Source: Methanocella conradii HZ254
GTDB lineage: Archaea > Halobacteriota > Methanocellia > Methanocellales > Methanocellaceae
Assembly (NCBI RefSeq): GCF_000251105.1
Contig: NC_017034.1
Location: 1,116,001 to 1,180,000 of the forward strand
Length of the DNA stretch: 64,000 nt
Reading direction: 5' to 3'
Part shown: piece after piece, positions 26,101-34,440 of the stretch
How positions within the stretch are numbered: position 1 is the stretch's first letter
How the letters are laid out: every line of letters begins with the position of its first letter
Notes under the pieces: model-generated
The model's database searches: none
What the model saw: the letters and a program-made list of their open reading frames with translations, nothing else
What the model was told of the DNA's origin: nothing
Position numbers and translations under genes: made by a program

Positions 26101-29088
26101 CACTATTGTTAAGCATGTTGTCTTTCAATCCTCATTTTGCGAGGACACATTTTGAAACGTCAAAGTATATTTTAGCCAAGACCCCGCTGACATTACTTTC
26201 AATCCTCATTTTGCGAGGACACATTTTGAAACACAATTAAAACCGCCTTTACGTGAGGCGAAAAGGAGCTTTCAATCCTCATTTTGCGAGGACACATTTT
26301 GAAACAACACGGTGACCATCCACCATTTATATATTATCAAAACTTTCAATCCTCATTTTGCGAGGACACATTTTGAAACGTATTGGGGATGCTTTCAATG
26401 GCGTAGTAATTTATATCTTTCAATCCTCATTTTGCGAGGACACATTTTGAAACATAGAAGAATAGGATATGGTCATAATATGGCGAAAACTTTCAATCCT
26501 CATTTTGCGAGGACACATTTTGAAACACAAAAGTATGCCCAATACATAAAAAAGGTTAGTACCTTTCAATCCTCATTTTGCGAGGACACATTTTGAAACT
26601 AGTTCGTGGTAGTATCCTAGTATCCCCCACAACGTCTTTCAATCCTCATTTTGCGAGGACACATTTTGAAACCTCACCTGTATGATGGCGTGGCGGGGCG
26701 CGTAACCCTCTTTCAATCCTCATTTTGCGAGGACACATTTTGAAACCAAAATACTGCGCGGAAACAATGATAGAAAAAATAAACTTTCAATCCTCATTTT
26801 GCGAGGACACATTTTGAAACTGCTTATATAAACGAGGCCTCGGAGCTCACGTGGCACTTTCAATCCTCATTTTGCGAGGACACATTTTGAAACGGGCCTC
26901 ACACCATTACTAGTAATCCACCGGAACAATCTTTCAATCCTCATTTTGCGAGGACACATTTTGAAACGGGCCTCACACCATTACTGGTAATCCACCGGAA
27001 CAATCTTTCAATCCTCATTTTGCGAGGACACATTTTGAAACATTGGGAGGCGCGGAGTACCAGCCCAGCCATACATCTTTCAATCCTCATTTTGCGAGGA
27101 CACATTTTGAAACGCTGTGCATGCCGCCCCACCCGGGCAACGCCGACAACTCTTTCAATCCTCATTTTGCGAGGACACATTTTGAAACGAGGAAGACGGG
27201 GTGCCCTCACCACAAGACGAGGACTTTCAATCCTCATTTTGCGAGGACACATTTTGAAACTGGTTCACGGGGGTGCCCGGGCTTGACGTGCTAACCTTTC
27301 AATCCTCATTTTGCGAGGACACATTTTGAAACTGGTTCACGGGGGTGCCCGGGTTTGACGTGCTAACCTTTCAATCCTCATTTTGCGAGGACACATTTTG
27401 AAACGGGTTCAACGCCCACTTATACTCCCACATATACGCCTTTCAATCCTCATTTTGCGAGGACACATTTTGAAACGGGTTCAACGCCCACTTATACTCC
27501 CACATATACGCCTTTCAATCCTCATTTTGCGAGGACACATTTTGAAACCGTGCCGTCGACGCTTCCCTGGAACGCCAGGTTCGCCTTTCAATCCTCATTT
27601 TGCGAGGACACATTTTGAAACTTGTCGGCTCGTGGTCTAATGGGTTGTCCGGCCAGTCTTTCAATCCTCATTTTGCGAGGACACATTTTGAAACCACTGG
27701 TACGAACTCGACGCCGGGCGGCGAATTCGCTTTCAATCCTCATTTTGCGAGGACACATTTTGAAACCCTCTGTGAGCGCATAAAAAAACTGCTTGTTGAT
27801 AACTTTCAATCCTCATTTTGCGAGGACACATTTTGAAACGGCACGAACTACTATGACGTGTACATGGATGGTAGCCTTTCAATCCTCATTTTGCGAGGAC
27901 ACATTTTGAAACGTAGCTGTACACACCGCCACTGGGGTGGCGGCTGCAAGCTTTCAATCCTCATTTTGCGAGGACACATTTTGAAACCCTCGAAACGGGC
28001 GTCGAATCAGCCCACACGGAGCTCTTTCAATCCTCATTTTGCGAGGACACATTTTGAAACCAACGAGGAGGCGAGGATATGACTGACAATGGTCTCCACT
28101 TTCAATCCTCATTTTGCGAGGACACATTTTGAAACGCCCTTCAACGGCTCATAGGCTGTGTTGCTCATGTTACTTTCAATCCTCATTTTGCGAGGACACA
28201 TTTTGAAACAGGGAGTTGAACGACCTGGCCCAGAAGCAGGAGAAGACTTTCAATCCTCATTTTGCGAGGACACATTTTGAAACGGGGGCCACGCCCTCAT
28301 GATAATCGGCTACGATGACACTTTCAATCCTCATTTTGCGAGGACACATTTTGAAACACCCCTACACGGCGGACGACTACAACACGGTTAGGACTTTCAA
28401 TCCTCATTTTGCGAGGACACATTTTGAAACGCCCCACAACGGGTACATCACCTTCGACGTGGACGGCTTTCAATCCTCATTTTGCGAGGACACATTTTGA
28501 AACCCTCGAAGCGGCGAAAGAACGTATTTCATGGGAATTCTTTCAATCCTCATTTTGCGAGGACACATTTTGAAACCCTCGAAGCGGCGAAAGAACGTAT
28601 TTCATGGGCATTCTTTCAATCCTCATTTTGCGAGGACACATTTTGAAACCATCTGGTCGACGAGATACAAGATGGGCATATCGTCTTTCAATCCTCATTT
28701 TGCGAGGACACATTTTGAAACGGGGTCATCTGGGACGCCCAGGGGCGTACCCAGGACTTTCAATCCTCATTTTGCGAGGACACATTTTGAAACCCGCATG
28801 ACAGGTTCTCCATCCATGGTCTCCCCCGTCCTTTCAATCCTCATTTTGCGAGGACACATTTTGAAACGGTTGGTGAAAATATGCAAATGACAGAGAATAT
28901 GACCTTTCAATCCTCATTTTGCGAGGACACATTTTGAAACCAGGGAGGAATCCCTGTCCAGGTATAGTACGAAGCTCACTTTCAATCCTCATTTTGCGAG
29001 GACACATTTTGAAACGGTGAGGAACGCTGCGAACACGATACTAGGCGTCATCTTTCAATCCTCATTTTGCGAGGACACATTTTGAAAC
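23126..29088 (-). CRISPR. CRISPR array, 82 repeats and 81 spacers
   Basis: Repeats of 37 bases are separated by spacers of 33-38 bases. In plus orientation each repeat starts CTTTCAATCCTC and ends CACATTTTGAAAC; the interior pairs TCCTC with GAGGA. I counted each repeat start individually; all appear identical except the leftmost (23126), whose first base is T instead of C. On the minus strand the repeat ends GAGGATTGAAAG, carrying the ATTGAAAG handle known from type I-A crRNAs, so I infer leftward transcription with the leader next to cas4 at the right end. Five adjacent spacer pairs are identical or differ by one base. Short open frames through the array are repeat artefacts. Confidence 0.98.
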
Positions 29089-29206
29089 CGCCAAAAAAAC
29101 ATAGCTTTCCTGACCAATAAACCTTTGTATAACCCCCTTCAATTCACTCATTTGTGAAGGTTAAAAAATCGTATATCCATTTATTAAGACCTTCACGCGC
29201 CGCGCC
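29089..29206 (-). promoter_or_regulatory. Probable CRISPR leader
   Basis: 118 bases between the array and the cas4 stop, A+T-rich next to the first repeat, with a TTTTTTT run on the minus strand six bases from it and an inverted repeat CCTTCA/TGAAGG at about 29139-29163. The position beside the adaptation operon and at the conserved end of the array supports a leader reading leftward. It is short for a type I-A leader and may extend into cas4. Confidence 0.5.
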
Positions 29207-29791
29207 TCAACTACAAAACTTAGCCATCTCACAATAATTACATTGCAAGCCTTTATTCACGTTAGGCATCTTCTCGCTCTTTATTAAGTCTTTTATCTTC
29301 CGGATATCCTGCTTAACCATCTCTTTACCCTCACATGTTATCTCAACCTGGATCTGCTTATGCTGAGCGGGCAAATAGATGATTCCACGCCTAACCGTAG
29401 TACCAAAATAGGCCTCAAGCAAAAGCGAATATGCGATCAATTGCTTCCTCCAGTTAATTTTAACCGACACGCTTTTTGAGTATTTCACGTCAACTGGCAA
29501 AACCTCTCCATTCTTCATGATGAGCACGGTATCAACCATGCCATATAATCCAATTGTTTTATTCTCTATGGCCAGGTCATGTATCACTTCTTTAACCTCA
29601 TCCTCGCTAAAGCCGTAAATCGTCTTACGTTCTTTAACCCGCCTATGTTCTCTTTCATGCTCCTCTTTGCCAAGGTCCATTTTTGGGCGAGGCTTGACTT
29701 TGATTCCCATGGTCTTCATAAAGTAGACTTTCCGAGGGCAATAGAAATATTGGGTTATGTCGCTCACCTGGAGCATGTCATCGTCAGCCAT
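29207..29791 (-). CDS. cas4: CRISPR-associated exonuclease Cas4
   Basis: A 194-residue RecB-like nuclease. All expected features are present: C18 in 'YFYCPRKVYF', the nuclease residues D87 (G-x-V-D) and D101-x-K103 (PVDVKYSK), 'QLIAYSLLLE', and the C-terminal iron-sulfur cysteines C184, C187 and C193. Cas4 trims prespacers and selects PAM-bearing ends for Cas1-Cas2. It is the last gene of the minus-strand adaptation operon, one base after cas1, and its stop is 118 bases from the array. Confidence 0.96.
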   Translation of the reverse strand: MADDDMLQVSDITQYFYCPRKVYFMKTMGIKVKPRPKMDLGKEEHEREHRRVKERKTIYGFSEDEVKEVIHDLAIENKTIGLYGMVDTVLIMKNGEVLPVDVKYSKSVSVKINWRKQLIAYSLLLEAYFGTTVRRGIIYLPAQHKQIQVEITCEGKEMVKQDIRKIKDLIKSEKMPNVNKGLQCNYCEMAKFCS

Positions 29792-29792
29792 T

Positions 29793-30836
29793 TTACCACC
29801 TGAGCCAGAACCCTGTATATGACTTCGACTCGCCTCGCAGGTACTGGGCGATGCCTCTTGCCTGGCCGAGGATGAGGTCGGTCCATTTCATGCTCTTATC
29901 GTTATATCGAATCTGGTCCTCTAGCTTGCCTAAAAGCTCATTTAGCAAGAGCTTCCGGGCGCTATCCGCCATCTTGCATACGCCGTTCTCGAGCGTGAAG
30001 TCGGCTGGCTTTACCTGGCCAAGCGAGAATATCTTTAAGACGGATTTATCCACGACTTGCTGCCGGAACTCTTCCATCAGGTCGTATACCAGGCTGGCTT
30101 TACCGGGACGGTCAACGTGTAAAAAGCCTCCATATGGGTCGAGGCCTGCGTAGTGTATGGCCCTCCTGCATTCGCCTTCTAGTATGCCGTAGCCGTAGTT
30201 GAGCATGGCATTTAATGGATCGGTCGCGTATCTGCCACTGCGCTCTTTAAACTCGAACTCTTCCGGGATTATGGTTACTATGGAGCTCCAGTATGCGGCT
30301 GATGCGCTGCCCTCAAGGCCCATTATCGTATCCCTTATGTCATCGCACTTCTTCTTTTTTATGTCCAATGTTTCGAGGCTGGCTATCCTCATGTTTATCT
30401 CGTCCCTCGCCTGCCTCAACGACTCGGCAGATTCGGGCGAAGTATCCTTTCTCGTCTTGGCCAAGGTCCCCAGCGTGGCTGACATGTTCTTCATTTTAGC
30501 ATAGATGAACTCTTTCGCGAGCACTGCGCCTGCCGGTGAATCATATGCCCTGTATTGCTCTCGTCTAGTATTTACCGTCCTCATCTGTGGTGGGGAGACG
30601 TAAGCGGTCACCTGGCCTCTCCAGTCAATTAAGACGATATCGACGCCATTATCAGCTAAAAGCTCAATGGCGTCGATGCTAATGCTGCCCCTGCCCGATA
30701 GCACGACCTGCCTTAAGCTTGACGGCAAGCATCGGTGTACTTCCTTATAGCTGCCATCCTTTCTCTCCCTTACCACGATTTGCTCGTGGTCTACGCCTAT
30801 ATAGCGGCCCCACCCATCGATGACAAGGCGCTCCAT
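29793..30836 (-). CDS. cas1: CRISPR integrase Cas1
   Basis: A 347-residue Cas1 with the N-terminal beta domain ('GWGRYIGVDHEQIVVRE') and the C-terminal helical domain carrying the metal-binding Glu in 'GLEGSASAAYW' and the His and Asp in 'GFLHVDRPGKASLVYDLMEE'. It integrates new spacers at the leader end of the array together with Cas2. The length is normal and no residue is missing. It lies 33 bases after csa1 and directly before cas4. Confidence 0.97.
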   Translation of the reverse strand: MERLVIDGWGRYIGVDHEQIVVRERKDGSYKEVHRCLPSSLRQVVLSGRGSISIDAIELLADNGVDIVLIDWRGQVTAYVSPPQMRTVNTRREQYRAYDSPAGAVLAKEFIYAKMKNMSATLGTLAKTRKDTSPESAESLRQARDEINMRIASLETLDIKKKKCDDIRDTIMGLEGSASAAYWSSIVTIIPEEFEFKERSGRYATDPLNAMLNYGYGILEGECRRAIHYAGLDPYGGFLHVDRPGKASLVYDLMEEFRQQVVDKSVLKIFSLGQVKPADFTLENGVCKMADSARKLLLNELLGKLEDQIRYNDKSMKWTDLILGQARGIAQYLRGESKSYTGFWLRW

Positions 30837-30869
30837 AAAAGTCTACTCTCAACACTAGACATAAACAAC

Positions 30870-31754
30870 CTATTCCTTGCATATATTGGCATACATGCAT
30901 TTTCTTTCGCACTGTACTACCCCAGGGTCTTTCTCCTCATATACCATCTCAGACTTCTTATCCCTCTCCTCTATCCACCAGCTCCTCAGGTCATCGTTAA
31001 TGTGAAATATATCTCTTTCAATGAGCAAGCGGTCATCCTTAAAGTTCAGGTATACAGTACAGCCGATGTCCACGGGCACCTCGTATACGCTCTCGAAGAC
31101 AAGTGCATATCCAGTAGCGTAAAGCCTGTAAAAGCTATTCTCCCCCTTCCTGGTAGCGGTCTTAACGTCGAATATGATGTTATGGAGGTAGTCAAAGCAG
31201 TCCACGCTGAGGATGCCACTACAGCCCAAAAGGTTCCCGCTTATCTTATGCTCGATCATGAAAGGCGCGGCAGTCATTATCATGTCCTCCTCTTCGGAGT
31301 ATGGCTGGCTGCTCGCGGCCTCCCTAAACCTCGATTCAGCATTAGCTAACACATGCTCCCACACAATCCTCGAATACTTCTTGACTAAGTCCGGATTTGT
31401 GGGCGGCTTAAACCCCTGCGACTCATACCATTTTTCAAAATCAGCGCTAAAATTCCTCAGCCGCACGTGCTTATACGCACCGTTCACGGTGGAGTGGACT
31501 ATCGATCCTAATGACACGGGATAAGTTACCTCGCCCGGCTTTTTAAGCACATGCCTGAGGTATACATCCCTCGAGTTGGGGCAGTATTTCCCGCATATAG
31601 AGTACATCGGCAGTCTAACGTCGTGGTATGGCTTAAGCGGAGAGCGGTCCCAGCTCCAGCCCCTTAGCTCCTCGCTCACTCCAACGGTCCTGGTTAGCGG
31701 CCGTATCCTCTTTTCGAGCATCTTGCGCTCGATATCGCTAAGATAATAAACCAT
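30870..31754 (-). CDS. csa1: Csa1 (Cas4-family protein of type I-A)
   Basis: A 294-residue Cas4-superfamily protein. It shows C54 and C58 in 'YSICGKYCPNSRDVYLR', a nuclease core with 'IIFDVKTATRKGENSFYR', and C-terminal cysteines C282, C286 and C292. This matches the Csa1 family associated with archaeal type I-A loci, where it works with Cas4 in prespacer end processing. The genome thus has two Cas4 paralogues in one operon. It starts four bases after the cas2 stop. Confidence 0.9.
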   Translation of the reverse strand: MVYYLSDIERKMLEKRIRPLTRTVGVSEELRGWSWDRSPLKPYHDVRLPMYSICGKYCPNSRDVYLRHVLKKPGEVTYPVSLGSIVHSTVNGAYKHVRLRNFSADFEKWYESQGFKPPTNPDLVKKYSRIVWEHVLANAESRFREAASSQPYSEEEDMIMTAAPFMIEHKISGNLLGCSGILSVDCFDYLHNIIFDVKTATRKGENSFYRLYATGYALVFESVYEVPVDIGCTVYLNFKDDRLLIERDIFHINDDLRSWWIEERDKKSEMVYEEKDPGVVQCERKCMYANICKE

Positions 31755-31758
31755 AACA

Positions 31759-32043
31759 TCAAACGATTTGCACTTTCGACTCTTTTACCAGGCATGCGCC
31801 TCCCTTGCTGAGCACGGTAGCCGTGCCCAGGCATCTATCGCATAGGGGGATTATGAAGATGCTATCCTTCTCGTCCTCAACGAACTGGCTGGCCTTTTTG
31901 GCCAGCACCATCCTATCATTGGAATTTAATTCACCTCGAAAGGCGCTATACTGGATTCGGGCCAGGCCAAACACCTTCAGCATTGCTGCCAGCTTATTCC
32001 TACGCTTATCATCCGTAATATCATAAATCACCAGGCACATCAT
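31759..32043 (-). CDS. cas2: CRISPR-associated protein Cas2
   Basis: A 94-residue Cas2 with the ferredoxin fold opening 'MCLVIYDITDDKRRNKLA' (conserved Asp at position 8) and a second strand 'QYSAFRGEL'. It is the structural partner of Cas1 in the integration complex. It overlaps the csa3 stop by four bases. Two cysteines near the C-terminus (CDRC) are less usual. Confidence 0.96.
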   Translation of the reverse strand: MMCLVIYDITDDKRRNKLAAMLKVFGLARIQYSAFRGELNSNDRMVLAKKASQFVEDEKDSIFIIPLCDRCLGTATVLSKGGACLVKESKVQIV

Positions 32044-32642
32044 ATGATGGCTATCCTTCCCGCCCCTGTAATCTTGAAGCCGTTATCTTCCACAACGTAT
32101 CCCAGCGACTTTAGCTCACGGAGGTGCCCATACGCCATTCCCTTCGAAATCCCGAGGTTTTTAGCGATATTACTAACCGAGGTCTCGCCCTTCTCAAGCT
32201 GCTCAAGCACCAGGCGCTTGGTATCGGAGATGCCGAAGCCCAGCAATGGAAACTCGACCACAAACTGGTCTTCCTCGGTGACATACACCACCTTATCGAC
32301 CATCTCCTTCCTGGCATAGGCTCCAAACAGTGCGCCGAATGCCTGAGGCTTCCTTCCGCCCGACACGTTCACCATAACCCTCTGGCCCTTAGCGTTCTCC
32401 TCCTCAATGATCGCCGCGACGTCCCTGGCTACCTGCACCGTATCATATAGGCTCGTAAACCTCTTCTCGACTTTCAGCACCGAGCCAAAAGTATCCTCAA
32501 TCAGCTTTTCAGAGCGCGTCTTTTCCTCAGGCGCGCCCTCCTCTGTCAATAAAATGATTCTCGAGGGCGAAAACCTGGTGGCGCACACTATGACCGGCTC
32601 TATTTTATAGACAGTCGAAATTAGTGTAAGGTTGGTGGTCAT
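32040..32642 (-). CDS. csa3: CRISPR-locus regulator Csa3 (CARF plus winged helix)
   Basis: A 200-residue protein. The N-terminal CARF-type Rossmann domain carries 'MVNVSGGRKPQAFGALFGA', and the C-terminal winged helix has 'ETSVSNIAKNLGISKGMAYG' followed by 'HLRELKSLGYV'. In Sulfolobus, Csa3 proteins regulate adaptation genes and arrays, and some respond to cyclic oligonucleotides. Here it is the first gene of the adaptation operon. A TATA-like element lies about 28 bases upstream of the ATG, suggesting a leaderless transcript, with a 9-bp inverted repeat just upstream. Confidence 0.93.
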   Translation of the reverse strand: MTTNLTLISTVYKIEPVIVCATRFSPSRIILLTEEGAPEEKTRSEKLIEDTFGSVLKVEKRFTSLYDTVQVARDVAAIIEEENAKGQRVMVNVSGGRKPQAFGALFGAYARKEMVDKVVYVTEEDQFVVEFPLLGFGISDTKRLVLEQLEKGETSVSNIAKNLGISKGMAYGHLRELKSLGYVVEDNGFKITGAGRIAII

Positions 32643-32663
32643 TGGATAGACTTATGGATTAAG

Positions 32664-32729
32664 GGAATATATGCTTTACTCAATAGTGAATGGCGGGCAA
32701 TAAGAAGTATAGGATTCATATCACTATTG
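32664..32729 (-). promoter_or_regulatory. csa3 promoter with 9-bp inverted repeat
   Basis: A minus-strand TATA-like CATATATTCC lies at about 32665-32674. Upstream of it, CAATAGTGA (32681-32689) and its exact complement TCACTATTG (32721-32729) are 40 bases apart centre to centre, about four helical turns. This is a good candidate for Csa3 autoregulation; it also lies upstream of the divergent MNT remnant. Confidence 0.5.
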
Positions 32730-32783
32730 CACGAGAAAGATGAAATAACATTAATAGATATTCTCTATTAAAAGAGGGTTCTG

Positions 32784-33133
32784 ATGTCGAGCTTGAGCGA
32801 GATTTTACAAAGGAAGAAAGAAAGGCCGAGCTACAGAAGTCTTTGGAATATCTGGTGGACCAGCTTAAAAGGCTTGGCGCGCTTAAGATTATCGTGTTTG
32901 GCTCTTTCGCTCAGGACAAAGTTGACGTATACAGCGATCTTGACTTATTCGTCATAATGCCATCCACAAGGACGGGAAAAGAATGGATGAAAATAGTCTA
33001 TGATTCCATCGATAGGACTGTTGAGTCGGATATCATCGTATATAATGATAAAGAGTTTGATGAGATGTTACCCAAAAGCACGTTTCTACAAAACGTGGTG
33101 AGAGGGAAGGTTGTTTATGAAAAGGCAGGCTAA
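32784..33133 (+). pseudogene. MNT-type nucleotidyltransferase (antitoxin-like), frameshifted
   Basis: The ATG at 32784 follows GAGGG and opens 'MSSLSEILQRKKE', then the frame is lost near the purine-rich run at 32811-32825. Family sequence resumes one frame over with 'AELQKSLEYLVDQLKRLGA' and the minimal nucleotidyltransferase motif 'GSFAQDKVDVYSDLDLFV' (G-S then D-x-D). One extra A in the run would restore a protein of about 115 residues. MNT proteins pair with HEPN toxins, and the next gene is such a HEPN. This may be a real loss or a sequencing error. Confidence 0.75.
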
Positions 33134-33537
33134 AGAGGAGGCTTTAAGGTGGCTCATCCAGGCAAAGGATGAATTCGAGGATGCGGATGAGCTGAGGAAA
33201 AGAGGGCGGTTTTATCTCGCGCTTTTTTTTCTTTCAGCAGGCGACGGAAAAAGCCCTCAAGGCGTTTCTTTACCTGAAGGCAGAATCCGTTGAGGTGTAT
33301 CGAATACAATCTATTGGTAAATTAGCTGAGATGGCATTTGAAATAGACCCAGACTTTAAGGAGGCCGTTAAGGCGAAAAAGCTGGATAGGTATTATTTAA
33401 TTACGCGATACCCGAATGGCTTGCCCGGGGAAGTACCATCTAGATATTTTGATGACCCTGAAGAGGCGGAAGAGGCGATGAGGCTCGCTAAAGGCGTGGT
33501 CGAGATGGTTGAAAGGAAGATGAAACTGGAAAAATAA
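33117..33537 (+). pseudogene. HEPN-domain protein (toxin-like), frameshifted in a T8 run
   Basis: Starts 'MKRQAKEEALRWLIQAKDEF', then breaks at eight Ts (33223-33230). Reading seven Ts instead gives 'QQATEKALKAFLYLKAESVE' and continues in frame to 33537 with 'RYYLITRYPNGLPGEVPSRY', which is typical of the HEPN family coded next to MNT genes. The restored product would be about 139 residues. The start overlaps the MNT end, as in intact MNT/HEPN pairs. Confidence 0.75.
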
Positions 33538-33559
33538 AGGTTGATACGTCGAAAATGAT

Positions 33560-34356
33560 TTGTCTTTCAAAAGGGGCGAGCCTCGGTTTAATCTAAAAGA
33601 GCTCGAAGAAGAGGTAAGGGCGAACCCGTGGAATTACTATTCCAGGCTCAGGCTGGGGTTGGCATATAATGAGATGGGCATGTACGAGGAGTCGATCCCC
33701 GAGCTTGAAGAAGCCCACCGCCTCGAGCCTGAAGAATATTATCCATTGGCCATACTTGCCGAATCCTATTATAGGATGAGGGACGTAGAGAAATCCATCG
33801 CATTGCTAAAGGATGCGATTAGGCTCAAGCCGGATGATGCCGACCTGTATATGCTGATTAGCAATATTTTTTTAGAAAGCGGCCGGGCGGAAGAAGGCAT
33901 TTCACTGCATAAAGAGGCTATTGCACGAAATCCTGGTAATGGTGAACTACACCTATCGCTAGGGGACCTACTATATGAAGCGGGCAGAAAAGAGGAGGCG
34001 ATGGTGGAGTATATGGAAGCGGAAAAGGCGAGCCCGCATGATTATGATATAAAGCTTGAGGTCGGCTCCAGGCTTGAGGACGAGGATGACCTTGATGGCG
34101 CTATAAAAAGGTATAGGGATGCCATTAATATCGACAGGACGAATCCTGAGGGGTATGTGCTTTTGGGGGAGGCATTGGCAAAAAAGACGACTATGAAGGG
34201 GCGGTGAAATCGCTTCGAAACGCGCAGAGGCTGGACCCGAAGAACGCGGAGGTCTTCGCAAGGCTTGGAGAGGTTTACGATGAGCAGGGAAAGCCACAGG
34301 ATGCAATCCGTGCGCTTTTACGCGCCCGTATTTTCCTAATAATCTCCTCAAAATGA
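33560..34356 (+). pseudogene. TPR-repeat protein, frameshifted in an A6 run
   Basis: From the TTG at 33560, six TPR-like units run to an early stop at 34205-34207. Adding one A to the run at 34180-34185 continues the pattern ('AVKSLRNAQRLDPKNAEVF' and 'ARLGEVYDEQGKPQDAIRAL') to a stop at 34354-34356. The restored protein would have about 265 residues. It is the third gene in a row broken at a short homopolymer. The true stop lies in a hairpin. Confidence 0.75.
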
Positions 34357-34426
34357 GGAGATTGTTAAAGGTACATCTGGCTTTTATAGGTAATCTCCTC
34401 AATAATCTCCTCAAAATGAGGAGATA
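34341..34426. repeat. Repeated hairpins next to the IS element
   Basis: AATCTCCTCA occurs at 34341, 34392 and 34404. The first copy pairs perfectly with TGAGGAGATT (34354-34363) over an AAA loop, and the third pairs with 34417-34425. The stem (CTCCTCA/TGAGGAG) resembles the stem of the CRISPR repeat, possibly by chance. They could act as terminators for the TPR gene. Confidence 0.6.
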
Positions 34427-34440
34427 ATTACCGCTTATTG

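Noticed and set aside
23059..29090. Many 60-120 codon open frames inside the array on both strands
   Set aside because: They repeat the same short peptides from the CRISPR repeat in shifting frames; no real gene is present.
32784..33537. Programmed frameshifting in the MNT and HEPN genes
   Set aside because: No stimulatory structure or classical slippery heptamer was seen in the MNT gene, and the neighbouring TPR gene has the same type of lesion; error or decay is more likely.
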